Positions 25,554 through 34,942 of a DNA stretch of 64,000 nt are shown here, piece after piece (the stretch's first letter is position 1; each line of letters starts with the position of its first letter). This DNA is from Gammaproteobacteria bacterium (GTDB lineage: Bacteria > Pseudomonadota > Gammaproteobacteria > Arenicellales > JAJDZL01). The notes beneath the pieces were generated by a model. That model saw only the letters and a program-made list of their open reading frames with translations, made no database searches and had not been told where the DNA came from. The stretch is taken from positions 1 to 64,000 of the forward strand of contig JAJDXD010000096.1 in NCBI GenBank assembly GCA_022823405.1. The letters run 5' to 3'. Both the position numbers and the translations under genes were made by a program.

Positions 25554-26486
25554 TTATTCGAAGAATTTATCCGGTGGAATTGGTCCCCATTGAGTCACCC
25601 CTTCCGGGGTTCCAGCTATAACAGATGGGGAGTGATGGCGATCAACGACATCCCCGTCGCTGTAGTGCTCAATCCTTTGCTCAAAAGGATCCATCCAATA
25701 ATCAAATACCTGACTACCGGCCATATGCCGCCCTACTCCAACTTCAATTTCATATCCTTGAGAAATCAAATAATCGTGAGCTGACATAACAGCATCAATG
25801 TCCTGAACCTCAAAAGCGCAGTGATGGATTTTTATGTCGTCAGACTGCGAGATGAAAATACTATGATGATCACAGGTCCCATCTCCAGGGTCGCAACTCA
25901 TGAACACGCCAATTACATTTTGCTGCTCATCCGGAGTGGCCAAATAATCTGCAGCTCGCAACCCGAAATGCGTTCCGAACCATGTTTCTGAATCGGCAGC
26001 ATCACTAACAGTTATCGCCACGTGGCCAAGACGCAAAGCATGCGCAATTCCCTTTGGTGGGCGTTGCGACTCGTTTACGCGTTGTTTGTGGGTTCCGAAA
26101 TTGTGAATCAATGGCTCTCGCACGTCAGTCGGACGATGCCATTGGCGCCCATACACAACATCTATTCGGTGACCATCAGGGTGCATTACTGTGGCTTTTT
26201 TCCCACCATAATGGCTGCCCAGTGATTCCACATTCGTTGCCAATCCATTATCAACCAGTATTTCTAGATCCTTCTCATTTCGGGCTTCCAACGCAAGACC
26301 TAGAAACTTATTGGAACTACCCAAAGTAGCGATATATGCATACGGGTTCCCATTGGCAGTGGAGAAACCGACTTCGCTTTCGGTTTGATAACCTATTCCA
26401 AGCCCAAAGTCATACATAAACTTGATCATTACGTTCAGGTCTGTCACCTGATAATGGACATAAGCCAAATCTCTTACGGTAATCAT
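25554..26486 (-). CDS. Two-domain extradiol-type ring-cleaving dioxygenase (VOC superfamily)
   Basis: A 310-residue protein with two VOC modules, about 1-115 and 140-290. The C-terminal module has the metal-binding pattern of type I extradiol dioxygenases: His in LRLGHVAITV, His in IKIHHCAFEVQD and Glu in QRIEHYSDGD, plus the usual C-terminus TQWGPIPPDKF. Such enzymes open a catechol-like ring next to the two hydroxyls using Fe(II). ATG 26486 is used; TTG 26522 would add 12 residues without support. It is divergent from the FAA hydrolase gene, with an operator between them. Confidence 0.87.
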   Translation of the reverse strand: MITVRDLAYVHYQVTDLNVMIKFMYDFGLGIGYQTESEVGFSTANGNPYAYIATLGSSNKFLGLALEARNEKDLEILVDNGLATNVESLGSHYGGKKATVMHPDGHRIDVVYGRQWHRPTDVREPLIHNFGTHKQRVNESQRPPKGIAHALRLGHVAITVSDAADSETWFGTHFGLRAADYLATPDEQQNVIGVFMSCDPGDGTCDHHSIFISQSDDIKIHHCAFEVQDIDAVMSAHDYLISQGYEIEVGVGRHMAGSQVFDYWMDPFEQRIEHYSDGDVVDRHHSPSVIAGTPEGVTQWGPIPPDKFFE

Positions 26487-26607
26487 TAAATCAGCACCCA
26501 AGAATGATGAAGGTTTACCCAAAACTCGAAAATAGAATTCTCATTTCCAACGGAACAGCATAGATCGAGTTTGGTCGCAACATTTTGCGTTCAGGAATAT
26601 TTTATGT

Positions 26608-26621
26608 ATTTCATGTGAAAT
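26608..26621. promoter_or_regulatory. GntR-type operator 4, between dioxygenase and FAA hydrolase
   Basis: ATTTCATGTGAAAT, identical to operator 2. It lies 47 bases before the FAA hydrolase start and about 120 bases from the dioxygenase start, so it could serve both divergent genes. Confidence 0.72.
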
Positions 26622-26668
26622 GTTATAGTAAACGTTATCCCAAATGAAACTAGATACTGGACGAAAAC

Positions 26669-27517
26669 ATGAAACTACTGAGAGTTGGCGATACTGGAGC
26701 CGAAGTACCTGCTATTTTGGATTCGAAAGGAGTGGCCAGGGACATATCAAAGGTTATTCCCGAAATTTCCGGCGAGTATCTGGGACGCAGCACTCTGGAT
26801 CAGCTTCGGAACCTCGACTTGTCGCAATTTCCTAAAATTTCGGCAAATACTCGCGTAGGACCATGTGTTGGCGCTAGCTCAAAGTTTGTGTGTATCGGTC
26901 TGAACTACGTCGACCACGCCCGAGAAGCGGGCAGACCAATTCCCAAAGAACCCGTAGTTTTTATGAAAGCTACGACGTCTATCAGTGGTCCGTTCGACGA
27001 CATCGAAATGCCAGCAGATTCGAAAAAATCCGACTGGGAAGTTGAGCTAGGTATCGTCATCGGTGAGCACACCAAGCGAATTTCTGAGGACAGCGCCTTT
27101 GATCACATTGCTGGCTATTGTCTGGTGGACGATGTTTCTGAGCGCGCATACCAATCAGAACGAGGGGGCCAATGGGTCAAAGGGAAAAGTTTGGATAGTT
27201 ATGGACCGATCGGTCCATGGCTGGTCACAAAGGAGGAAATACCTGATCCTAACGCGCTGACAATTTGGCATGAGGTAGACGACCATCGTTACCAGGATGG
27301 ATCTACGTCCGATATGATCTTCAGAGTCGGCTACTTGGTTAGCTACCTTAGCCAATTTATGACGTTGTTACCTGGAGACATCATTTCTACAGGAACCCCG
27401 GCAGGAGTTGGTCTTGGTCAAAAACCGGACCCTGTATACCTTAAACCTGGACAGACGCTCAGATTAGGCATCGACGGACTCGGGGAACAACTTCACAAAG
27501 TCGTGAGCGTTCAATAG
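26669..27517 (+). CDS. Fumarylacetoacetate hydrolase (FAH) family protein
   Basis: A 282-residue FAH-family enzyme. The metal ligands are visible in SDWEVELGIV (Glu124, Glu126) and LVDDVSERA (Asp155), with KGKSLDSYGPIGPW and STGTPAGVGLG as further signatures. Family members hydrolyse or decarboxylate ring-cleavage products, hydrate dienoates, or act on 2,4-diketo acids. Next to an extradiol dioxygenase, the product of ring opening is the likely substrate. It is transcribed alone from an operator-bearing promoter. Confidence 0.9.
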   Translation: MKLLRVGDTGAEVPAILDSKGVARDISKVIPEISGEYLGRSTLDQLRNLDLSQFPKISANTRVGPCVGASSKFVCIGLNYVDHAREAGRPIPKEPVVFMKATTSISGPFDDIEMPADSKKSDWEVELGIVIGEHTKRISEDSAFDHIAGYCLVDDVSERAYQSERGGQWVKGKSLDSYGPIGPWLVTKEEIPDPNALTIWHEVDDHRYQDGSTSDMIFRVGYLVSYLSQFMTLLPGDIISTGTPAGVGLGQKPDPVYLKPGQTLRLGIDGLGEQLHKVVSVQ

Positions 27518-27629
27518 TCACCGAATACAGCCTACCGTGCGGGGATTGCACTTTCAACCTCGGCCAGTGTGAACCATGTAGTATAGTGGCACCGACACCA
27601 ATCTATGCTGTCAACAATAGGAATTAGTC

Positions 27630-28070
27630 CTAATTCTCAACAATTCGTTTCAGTTCAGATACAAACTCGTTTCCGATTGAATCGGCAACTTTTTCCATCA
27701 TTCCTCCACCAAATTTTCCTAGACGCCCGACAAGGCTAAAATCCGATTCGTAGGTAACTGAGGTGTTGTTACCATTTCCACTCAAAGCTAGAGTGCTTGT
27801 GGCTTTAAGCCGACTGGACTTCTTTCCTTCGTCTCCTTTACTCTCATATCTGGCGTATTCAGGTGGGCGCTGCTCGACGCAAGCAATGTTGAGATTGAAC
27901 TTTGTTTTTATTGGTCCAAGTTTCACGAGAACGGTTACACGGTACGTGTCGTCTACTTGTTCAGCATTTTCACAGCCGGGTACACATTGCGCAACTTGTT
28001 TGGGATCGGTGACAACTCCCCAAACCCTGTCAATCGGCGCTTCGACCTCGAATGTTTTTTTGATTAACAA
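27630..28070 (-). CDS. CoxG-like SRPBCC domain protein
   Basis: A 146-residue START-like (SRPBCC) protein: TFEVEAPIDRVWGVVTDP at the front, CVPGCENAEQVDD in the middle and GMMEKVADSIGNEFVSELKR at the end. In carbon monoxide dehydrogenase operons CoxG helps attach or mature the molybdenum enzyme; relatives accompany many xanthine-dehydrogenase-type enzymes. It lies 2 bases after the molybdenum subunit gene. TTG 28070 is the start; no ATG is closer. Confidence 0.85.
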   Translation of the reverse strand: MLIKKTFEVEAPIDRVWGVVTDPKQVAQCVPGCENAEQVDDTYRVTVLVKLGPIKTKFNLNIACVEQRPPEYARYESKGDEGKKSSRLKATSTLALSGNGNNTSVTYESDFSLVGRLGKFGGGMMEKVADSIGNEFVSELKRIVEN

Positions 28071-28072
28071 GG

Positions 28073-30403
28073 CTACAGTTTTCCCAATGCCTGGAGTACC
28101 TTTTCAGGTGTAATCGGCAAGTCACGAATACGGGCCCCCGTAGCATTGTAGACAGCATTTGCAATCGCTCCTGGCGGTGCTATCAGACAACACTCCGAAA
28201 GGCTTTTTGCGCCAAAAGGACCGGTCGGTTCATTGGACTCAATAAAAATACATTCAATTTCTGGCGGCATTTCGACAGCAGTGGGCATTTTGTAATCAAG
28301 AAAGTCACTGGACAGGCAGGCACCGGTATCTGGATCAAACTGAACCTGCTCAGTCAGCGTGTAGCCGATGGCTTGCTGTAAACCACCTTCAACTTGACCC
28401 TCTGCTCCGGCCGGATTGATAACTCGACCAATGTCATGGGCATATACCGCGCGAACCACCCGAACTTCTCCAGTGTCGGTATTGACCTCAACCTTTACGA
28501 ACATCGCAGATGCGGGAATTGGGCTGAAAGTGGGTGCCATTGTGGCACTACCAATGATAGTACCGCGATAAGGGGTTGAATCACCCTGGGGTCCTTGCTC
28601 GGTCATGGTTACCAACGGTGAATCAGCACGAGACGCTACGTCGCTTATGCTTATCGATAGATTCTCCACTCCTTTCACGAACACCATACCGTCCCGGGTA
28701 TCCAGATCTTCAGGACTGGCTTCCAGCATGGTGCCTGCGACTTTGAGAAGATTCCTCTTGGCATCGGCAGCGGCAGCCTTTACTGTGTTACCGACCGCAT
28801 TCGTTCCACGACTGGCATGCATTGGAGCATCAAATGGAGCATTGCTGGTATCGGTTGAGGACATTCGCACCTGTTCTACAGGGATGCCCAGTTCGGCAGC
28901 AACAATTTGGCAGAACACAGTATTTTGCCCACACCCGATATCAATAGCCGCTGAGCAAATGTCGGCGGATCCGTCTACATTTAGCTTGATGAATGCTCCC
29001 GAATGTTCGTACAGATCGGGCTGAGCAGAACAGTTCGATGTCCAGGTAACGGCGCAACCGAGGCCAATACCTGTTTTGACTACACCTTCGTCTGAACCAG
29101 CTTTCTTGCGTTGGCTCCAGCCTATACGCTCGGCACCTTGCCGCAGGCAGTCATCAAAACGGTAAGTACTAAAGGTTCCGTTAAAGATTGGGTGGGGCTC
29201 TCCCTCTTTATGTGCATTCTTGATTCGAAACTCAACAGGGTCCAGATTCAGTTCCTCACAAATTTCGTCGATCTGCTGTTCGACAGCAAAGGATGCTTGA
29301 GGGGCGCCATAGCCCCTAAAACCACCACTAATTACGTTGTTGGTATGAACGGATAAGCCTTCCCAACGTCTATTCGCACAACTATAAGTGAAGCAGTAGC
29401 CGAACAGGCCATGGACCATTATTACGGTTGAGGCGTGAGTTGCATGCGCGCCGGCATCCAGTGTGCTACGGGCTTGCCTTACGGTTATTGTCCCGTCAGA
29501 CTTTACACCAGTTTTGAGTTCCATTCGAATTGGGCACTTATTGCTGGTCACAAACTCTTCGGCTCGGGTCAAAACCATCCGGACAGGACGATTGGTGATT
29601 TGACTGAAGATCGCAGAAATTGGCTCAATTGGTGTGATGTCGAGCTTACCACCAAATCCACCTCCTATGTAAGGCGGCTTGACCACTCTGACTTTGCTTT
29701 GCGGTAGTCCCAACACAAACGCGAGCTTTTCGCGAAGGCCGAACAAATGTTGCATGGAGCTCTGAATAGTGACGTTACCGTTAAAGTCCACATCAGCTAT
29801 ACAAACATGAGGTTCCATCGAACAAATGTTGATACGATGGGTTTCGTAGGTTTGCTCGAAAACGTGGTCAGCTTCTGCAAAACCTGCATCGGGGTCTCCA
29901 GTTTCAACCTTCTCATGCTTGGCGATGTTTTTTTCGGTGTAATCGTGAATTGCAGGCGCCCCATCCATCATTGCGTCGTCAACATTGAAGACCGCAGGTA
30001 ATTCTTCATATTCGATGTCAATCAAATCCAGAGCTTGCTCCGCAATTTCTGGTGTAGTCGCTGCTACCGCTGCAACAGGTTGGCCGGCGTAACGTACGGT
30101 TCGACTCATTAGGGTCATGTCCTGAATACAGCCAAGACCCTCAGTCGGCATAAAGTAAATTGGAGAGTACTTGATCTGAGGCACGTCGTCCGGGGTCAGC
30201 ACTGCCTTAACGCCAGGAAGCGATTCTGCGTGGGAAACATCGATGCTGACAATCTTGGCGTGGGGATACGGACTACGTAACATTATTCCATGCAGCATTC
30301 CAGGTAATGATGCATTGATTGGAAAGCCCCGGCCGCCGGTGACCTTGTCTTCGGCATCGTGAAACTTGACGTGGGTGCCTACGGTATCGCTGAATTTCGA
30401 CAT
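28073..30403 (-). CDS. Xanthine dehydrogenase-family molybdopterin subunit
   Basis: A 776-residue large subunit of a molybdenum hydroxylase. The motifs YIGGGFGGK, GGFRGYGAPQ (about 360), AAIDIGCGQNTVFCQI and the C-terminal active-site segment GPFGAKSLSECC (with the catalytic glutamate) are visible, followed by PPGAIANAVYNATG. These enzymes hydroxylate N-heterocycles, purines or aldehydes with oxygen from water. The CO dehydrogenase loop (AYXCSFR) was not seen. Substrate cannot be assigned, but the genes around it point to an aromatic or N-heterocyclic compound. The Fe-S and FAD genes lie immediately upstream. Confidence 0.92.
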   Translation of the reverse strand: MSKFSDTVGTHVKFHDAEDKVTGGRGFPINASLPGMLHGIMLRSPYPHAKIVSIDVSHAESLPGVKAVLTPDDVPQIKYSPIYFMPTEGLGCIQDMTLMSRTVRYAGQPVAAVAATTPEIAEQALDLIDIEYEELPAVFNVDDAMMDGAPAIHDYTEKNIAKHEKVETGDPDAGFAEADHVFEQTYETHRINICSMEPHVCIADVDFNGNVTIQSSMQHLFGLREKLAFVLGLPQSKVRVVKPPYIGGGFGGKLDITPIEPISAIFSQITNRPVRMVLTRAEEFVTSNKCPIRMELKTGVKSDGTITVRQARSTLDAGAHATHASTVIMVHGLFGYCFTYSCANRRWEGLSVHTNNVISGGFRGYGAPQASFAVEQQIDEICEELNLDPVEFRIKNAHKEGEPHPIFNGTFSTYRFDDCLRQGAERIGWSQRKKAGSDEGVVKTGIGLGCAVTWTSNCSAQPDLYEHSGAFIKLNVDGSADICSAAIDIGCGQNTVFCQIVAAELGIPVEQVRMSSTDTSNAPFDAPMHASRGTNAVGNTVKAAAADAKRNLLKVAGTMLEASPEDLDTRDGMVFVKGVENLSISISDVASRADSPLVTMTEQGPQGDSTPYRGTIIGSATMAPTFSPIPASAMFVKVEVNTDTGEVRVVRAVYAHDIGRVINPAGAEGQVEGGLQQAIGYTLTEQVQFDPDTGACLSSDFLDYKMPTAVEMPPEIECIFIESNEPTGPFGAKSLSECCLIAPPGAIANAVYNATGARIRDLPITPEKVLQALGKL

Positions 30404-30406
30404 GTT

Positions 30407-30880
30407 CTACTCCCCGGTCGTCTGGCCTGAAGCTAGTTTCACAGCTTCGATAATTTTGTGATAGCCGGTACAGCGGCATAAATTGCCCGCAAGACCTTGT
30501 CGTATTTCGGCATCATTTGGCTTGCTGTTAATGGAAAGCAGCTGCTTAGTTGCCAATATCATACCGCTCGTGCAGTAACCACACTGAACCGCACCACTGT
30601 CGATGAATGCCTGTTGAATGTGATCCAAATTTCGACCATCAGCTAATCCTTCAACCGTTGTGATTTCGGCATCTGCGACGGTCATTGTGTATGTCATACA
30701 GCTATAGCGAGATTCACCGTTAACTAGCACGGTGCAACAACCGCAGCCACCGGTATCGCAACCTTGTTTCGGCCCTATAAGATGCAACTCGTTCCGAAGC
30801 GTATGTAAGAGAGTATCGAAGGGTTCGATTATCGCGGGTTGAACCTCGCCGTTAACATTAATCTCAATTTGTTGTTTCAT
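30407..30880 (-). CDS. Molybdenum hydroxylase [2Fe-2S] subunit
   Basis: A 157-residue small subunit. The plant-ferredoxin cluster uses Cys41, Cys46, Cys49 (GCDTGGCGCC) and Cys61; the second cluster uses Cys100, Cys103, Cys135 and Cys137 (QCGYCTSGM and LCRCTGYHK). It carries electrons from molybdopterin to FAD. ATG 30880 gives the usual start MKQQIEINVNG; a TTG at 30901 that overlaps the upstream stop is an alternative. Confidence 0.94.
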   Translation of the reverse strand: MKQQIEINVNGEVQPAIIEPFDTLLHTLRNELHLIGPKQGCDTGGCGCCTVLVNGESRYSCMTYTMTVADAEITTVEGLADGRNLDHIQQAFIDSGAVQCGYCTSGMILATKQLLSINSKPNDAEIRQGLAGNLCRCTGYHKIIEAVKLASGQTTGE

Positions 30881-30897
30881 CCTGATAGTTCCCAAAG

Positions 30898-31770
30898 TCA
30901 AGACAATTGATTGGCAACACGTGCTAGACAGCGTCTTACCAAAACGCCGGTAATATGCTTTCGGTATTGAGCCGATGCTCGGTGATCCGAAAAAGGCTCA
31001 ATTTCGCCTTTGGCTGCTGTGGCCGCCCGCTTAATATCCTCCGCATTCAACTCTGAATTCTCAAGAACCGCTTCAGCTTCGCAGCAGCGAAACGGGACTT
31101 CACCGATTCCGCCCCCGACAAAAATTCGAGCACCTGACTGTGAACCACCGCTCAATGAAAGTCTGACACCGACGCTGACAATTGAAAGATCGTTGGCGGT
31201 AGTCTCCATTTTTTCGAATGACGATGCCGACTGTTCTGACGGTTGAGGTACCTTGATCTCTGTAATGATTTCGCCAGGAATCAAATTAGTTTCAAATAGA
31301 GATACGAACAACTCATCAATTGGAAATTCCCTAGTGCCGTCAGGACCAGTTGCACAAACCATCGCGTCCAATGCCAAAAAGGCAATCGGCATATCAAGGT
31401 AAGGACACGACGCTGCCACGCCTCCCCCAATAGTTGCTGCGTTCTTTACCTGTCGAGGCGGGTATGCAATCGCTTCGCGTAATGCTCCCAGCAACGAAAT
31501 ATTCTGAATCTCGGCAGAGGCCTCAAGACTGGCAAATGAAGTGCTCGCACCGAGTCTAATGACATTTTCGTCGAACGTCATATGGTTCAGATTTAGACGC
31601 GACAAATCAATGAGCTGTTCAACATCGGTAACGAGGCCTCTTGCTACCAAACCGTGAATAAACGTGCCACCACCGATAACCATCGCAGAATCCTGACAGG
31701 CCTGCAGTATCGCAACTGCCTCTTCGACGCTATTGGGCTGACTAAACCCCTGTAGTGTTGTAAGTGCCAA
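30898..31770 (-). CDS. Molybdenum hydroxylase FAD-binding subunit
   Basis: A 290-residue medium subunit of the xanthine dehydrogenase family. FAD-binding loops are seen at VIGGGTFIHG (about 32-41) and NAATIGGGVAASCPY (about 109-123). It passes electrons to the final acceptor. It is the first gene of the unit (FAD, Fe-S, Mo, CoxG) on the minus strand. A weaker operator-like palindrome lies about 95 bases before it. Confidence 0.93.
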   Translation of the reverse strand: MALTTLQGFSQPNSVEEAVAILQACQDSAMVIGGGTFIHGLVARGLVTDVEQLIDLSRLNLNHMTFDENVIRLGASTSFASLEASAEIQNISLLGALREAIAYPPRQVKNAATIGGGVAASCPYLDMPIAFLALDAMVCATGPDGTREFPIDELFVSLFETNLIPGEIITEIKVPQPSEQSASSFEKMETTANDLSIVSVGVRLSLSGGSQSGARIFVGGGIGEVPFRCCEAEAVLENSELNAEDIKRAATAAKGEIEPFSDHRASAQYRKHITGVLVRRCLARVANQLS

Positions 31771-31863
31771 TGTTCTCTCCTCGGTAGTTACCTTGACTAT
31801 ACGACCCTGCTTCTGTTAGCGGTCGTCATGCCAGATTAAATGCGCTGATTGTGATATGATAAT

Positions 31864-31877
31864 ATTTCTTGTAATAT
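31864..31877. promoter_or_regulatory. Possible GntR-type operator 5 (weaker)
   Basis: ATTTCTTGTAATAT matches the consensus of operators 2 and 4 at 11 of 14 positions by hand count. It lies in the divergent region between the molybdenum hydroxylase and glutathione transferase genes, a sensible place for a regulon site. Confidence 0.4.
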
Positions 31878-32012
31878 CTTACTAGACATTTAAGCCCGAC
31901 CCATCTAAGCGCGACCCATCAACAAATTCTACGCTAATTTTGATATTTGGTATTGAACGTCGATGGAAGTCGGAATTTCATTTTGACAAATAGATAACGT
32001 GGAGGTAACACA

Positions 32013-32822
32013 GTGTCAGAACTAACTCTTTATGATTTTGCCGAGTCAGTCTGTTGCCAGAAAGTGCGTCTAGTCATAGCTGAAAAGGGTCTCTCGGTGC
32101 GGGAAGTGCCAGTGCCGCTGGATGAGGGTGCTCAGTTTAAGCCCGAATTTCTCAAACTGAATCCAAAGGCTATTGTTCCGGTCGCTACACACAATGATCG
32201 AGTGATAACCGAGTCGACGGTAATCAACGAATATATAGAGGAAGCGTTTGAAGGACCAAATCTACTACCCGAAAATGCCTATCACCGGGCGATGGCCCGT
32301 AACTGGTCGCTTCGAGTGGATTTAGGGTTACATAGCCCCCACACCACTGTGGTTAGTTTTGTCGTGGCTCTGCGTTATGCATTTATGGACAAGCTGGACA
32401 CACCGGAAAAGATAGCAGCGCATTTGCAAAATGTCATGGATCCGGTAAGTCGCGAAATGCAGCGCCAAGGATTTGAGATGGCTTACGAGGCACCGGCTTT
32501 TCGTGACGCTATCTTGGCATTTGATGATTTGCTCGAGCAAATGAATGCGGCACTGACACAGTCCAAGTGGTTGGTTGGTGATCACGTGTCGTTGGCAGAT
32601 TTCAATCTTGCACCTTACATTCATCGACTCGACACCCTAGGTTTGTCAGGTATGTGGTCCCATCGAAGTGATGTAGCTCGCTGGTACGAGGCATTACAGC
32701 AGCGTCAAAGTTGGGACCAGGCGATTCAGAAACCCCATGTGGCAATGTGGCTTGATCTAATGGCAATGGGTGGTAAAGAAGGTGCCCCAATTGTGGCGAG
32801 AATGCTCGAAACGTCATCCTGA
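32013..32822 (+). CDS. Glutathione S-transferase family protein
   Basis: A 269-residue GST. The N-terminal thioredoxin-like half contains [15 protein letters not shown] and the glutathione-binding [15 protein letters not shown]; the C-terminal helical half contains [18 protein letters not shown]. The active-site region has SVCC at the start of the first helix. Some such proteins are beta-etherases or maleylpyruvate isomerase-like enzymes of aromatic breakdown; I cannot separate these. GTG 32013 follows a GGAGG site. Confidence 0.88.
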   Translation: MSELTLYDFAESVCCQKVRLVIAEKGLSVREVPVPLDEGAQFKPEFLKLNPKAIVPVATHNDRVITESTVINEYIEEAFEGPNLLPENAYHRAMARNWSLRVDLGLHSPHTTVVSFVVALRYAFMDKLDTPEKIAAHLQNVMDPVSREMQRQGFEMAYEAPAFRDAILAFDDLLEQMNAALTQSKWLVGDHVSLADFNLAPYIHRLDTLGLSGMWSHRSDVARWYEALQQRQSWDQAIQKPHVAMWLDLMAMGGKEGAPIVARMLETSS

Positions 32823-32969
32823 GGCAACAAACATCTTCTATCAACGCAATTTTGTTCAGCAAATGCGAACAGAATCGAAAGTCATTTCAATCCAATTTGA
32901 CTCCACTTGAGAAGAGGATTGAGGTGTTGTATGCGAGTCCCGATTCAATAGCAAAAAGGTGATGCAATT

Positions 32970-33344
32970 ATGGACATATCTGAACTCTTAAATTTTGTCG
33001 GAAGAGTGCTGGTTGCGGCGTACTTTCTCTGGGCTGTCTGGTTCAATTTCGCGAACCGTGGATTTCATCTATCCGAGTTTGAACGAATCGGCGTAGGTGG
33101 TGGGAAAATCCTTTTCTTGGTTGGGCAGGTTTTCGCACTGGGTGGCAGTGTAATGTTTCTGATTGATGCGGTCGCGTTATACGGTGCCGCTTTACTGATC
33201 ATCTTCACATTGGTGGCTGACATGCTGTTTCACAGATTCTGGACTTATCCGGACCCAGAGCATTCAACTATTCACAAGTTCTTTTTGTATGAGCATGTAG
33301 CTCTGATCGGCGGAATTCTAGGACTTGCCAGTGCACACCTTTAA
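32970..33344 (+). CDS. DoxX-like membrane protein
   Basis: A 124-residue protein with about four membrane segments (RVLVAAYFLWAVWF; ILFLVGQVFALGGSVMFLID; ALLIIFTLVADMLFHRFW; HVALIGGILGLASAHL). The size and pattern fit the DoxX family, whose role here is unknown; members accompany oxidative catabolic enzymes. AGGTGATGCAATT before the ATG contains a usable ribosome site. Confidence 0.8.
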   Translation: MDISELLNFVGRVLVAAYFLWAVWFNFANRGFHLSEFERIGVGGGKILFLVGQVFALGGSVMFLIDAVALYGAALLIIFTLVADMLFHRFWTYPDPEHSTIHKFFLYEHVALIGGILGLASAHL

Positions 33345-33485
33345 CGTCTTTCTAAGTTAAGGGTGCTATTTCCGCCTCGCGGTGCATGTGCAGTTGAGGT
33401 GAGGAATTGTGGCTGCCGATTGTACGTTAACTTTTTTACCCTGCTATTGCTCAAAAATGTAATTTGTGTATAATTTCTCAAAAAA

Positions 33486-33499
33486 TATCACATAAAATT
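33486..33499. promoter_or_regulatory. Possible GntR-type operator 6 (weak, next to a start codon)
   Basis: ATATCACATAAAAT matches the relaxed consensus at 12 of 14 positions. It lies only 7 bases before the DUF1330 start codon, where it would cover the ribosome site, so it is doubtful. Confidence 0.3.
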
Positions 33500-33506
33500 T
33501 CTGCAA

Positions 33507-33833
33507 ATGACAGCATACTTTATCGCACTAGGAACCTTAAAGGATCCAGAAAAAATGGAGCGTTATGTAGAACTATCTGGGCCAATCATGGCTAGGCATG
33601 GTGGACAATGGATTTCCACTGGAGAGGTTAAGAAGATTCTCACTGGGTCACACAAACATGATCGAGTGGCGATATTCAGCTTCCCAAGTATTGAACATGT
33701 TGAGGCTTGGTATAACGACCCGGACTACAAATCGCTTTGGGAGTTCCGGAGCGAATGTGGTGATTTTGATTTCTTGGCCGTGGAAGAATTTCCTTGGGTC
33801 GCAGACGCAAAAAAAACACTTGAAGAGGAGTAA
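33507..33833 (+). CDS. DUF1330-like protein
   Basis: A 108-residue protein of the dimeric alpha-beta barrel type (MTAYFIALGTLKDPEKMERYVEL; VAIFSFPSIEHVEAWYNDPDY). This matches DUF1330 proteins, small enzymes or accessory proteins of unknown reaction often found in catabolic clusters. It precedes the binding-protein gene by 4 bases. Confidence 0.8.
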   Translation: MTAYFIALGTLKDPEKMERYVELSGPIMARHGGQWISTGEVKKILTGSHKHDRVAIFSFPSIEHVEAWYNDPDYKSLWEFRSECGDFDFLAVEEFPWVADAKKTLEEE

Positions 33834-33837
33834 TTAT

Positions 33838-34923
33838 ATGAAAACAATGAGATTCTGTGCCAAACTGGTAATCGCAGGAGCGATCACCCTGACTGTGGGC
33901 GTGGGTTCGACGGTTGCTGACTGGAGCTTCGACGTTTTAGCCCGGGACGACCTTCGTAAAACCGCAATGGAACCTCTCAATGGTTCAGTGAAAACATATA
34001 CAGCACTAAGCCAATCCGAGGTGACAAAAAAATGGAGCCTGTGCATGCTGGTTCCACATACGACCAATGAGATTTTACGTGCTTACATTTGGGGTACAGT
34101 TGATGAAGCTAAACGTCTAGGCGCAAAGCTGACAACATTCGACGCTGGAGGTTATGACAAGCTATCCACGCAACTGTCCCAATTTGACGATTGTGTCACT
34201 CTAGGTGCCGACGCAATTCTTCTTATGGCGATCTCACCTACCGCCTACGGACAAAAAATTGCTGCAGCTAGAGAACGGGGCGTTAAGGTTATTGACCTGA
34301 ATATCGGTGTTGATGCCGAGGTCGATGGACGTGTGGTTGTCACCTTCAAGTTTGTTGGCGACGTTATTGGTAAAGCATTGGCGGAACGACACCCCAGTGA
34401 CAGTGTATCGGTCATCGTGATGCCCGGACCTGCCGGTGTAGCATGGTCAGAAGATATGGTTATTGGCCTTAATGACGCAATTGTTGGTTCTGGCGTAAGT
34501 GTCGAAAAGGTAGTTTACGGTGCGCCGGGCAAAATTGACCAGCAGCCATTGGTTGAGGATGTTTTGACTGCGTATGCCGATCTGGACTACATCGCGGGAA
34601 TGGGAAGCTCCGTTGAAGCGGCAGTAAACATCCTTCGGGAACAAGGTCGTGTTGGTGAGGTGAAACTCTATGGAACTTGGTTGACACCGACCGTTATCCA
34701 GGGCTTGAAGGACAAAATTATTGAAGGCGTCGTCCTTGAGAACTCAGTGATCGTCAACCGTTTGGCTGTCGACCTTGCTATTCGAGTTCTCGAAGGCAAA
34801 GCCGATCCGACCTTGCTTGATGTGGTTCCTGTCGTGTCACTGGTTGATGGTGTGTCTGTAGATGACGCGCCGGCTGCCAACTTTGCACCAGCGGACTGGC
34901 AAACCGAAATGAACGTGGACTAG
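33838..34923 (+). CDS. Sugar/TorT-type periplasmic substrate-binding protein
   Basis: A 361-residue secreted protein. The Sec signal covers about residues 1-28 (MRFCAKLVIAGAITLTVGVG, cut after TVA). The mature part is a type 1 binding fold (SLCMLVPHTTNEILRAYIWG, GADAILLMAISP, KVIDLNIG). It resembles TorT and ribose-type binding proteins; with the RbsA- and RbsC-like genes downstream it should serve an ABC importer rather than a sensor kinase. ATG 33838 with GAGGAG before it is clear; the longer frame from 33598 is overlapped by the DUF1330 gene. A strong terminator follows. Confidence 0.85.
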   Translation: MKTMRFCAKLVIAGAITLTVGVGSTVADWSFDVLARDDLRKTAMEPLNGSVKTYTALSQSEVTKKWSLCMLVPHTTNEILRAYIWGTVDEAKRLGAKLTTFDAGGYDKLSTQLSQFDDCVTLGADAILLMAISPTAYGQKIAAARERGVKVIDLNIGVDAEVDGRVVVTFKFVGDVIGKALAERHPSDSVSVIVMPGPAGVAWSEDMVIGLNDAIVGSGVSVEKVVYGAPGKIDQQPLVEDVLTAYADLDYIAGMGSSVEAAVNILREQGRVGEVKLYGTWLTPTVIQGLKDKIIEGVVLENSVIVNRLAVDLAIRVLEGKADPTLLDVVPVVSLVDGVSVDDAPAANFAPADWQTEMNVD

Positions 34924-34942
34924 TTCTGCTTAGGAAAATTTT

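Noticed and set aside
33598-33837. Upstream extension of the sugar-binding protein
   Set aside because: It overlaps the DUF1330 gene in another frame, and a clear ribosome site and signal peptide mark ATG 33838.
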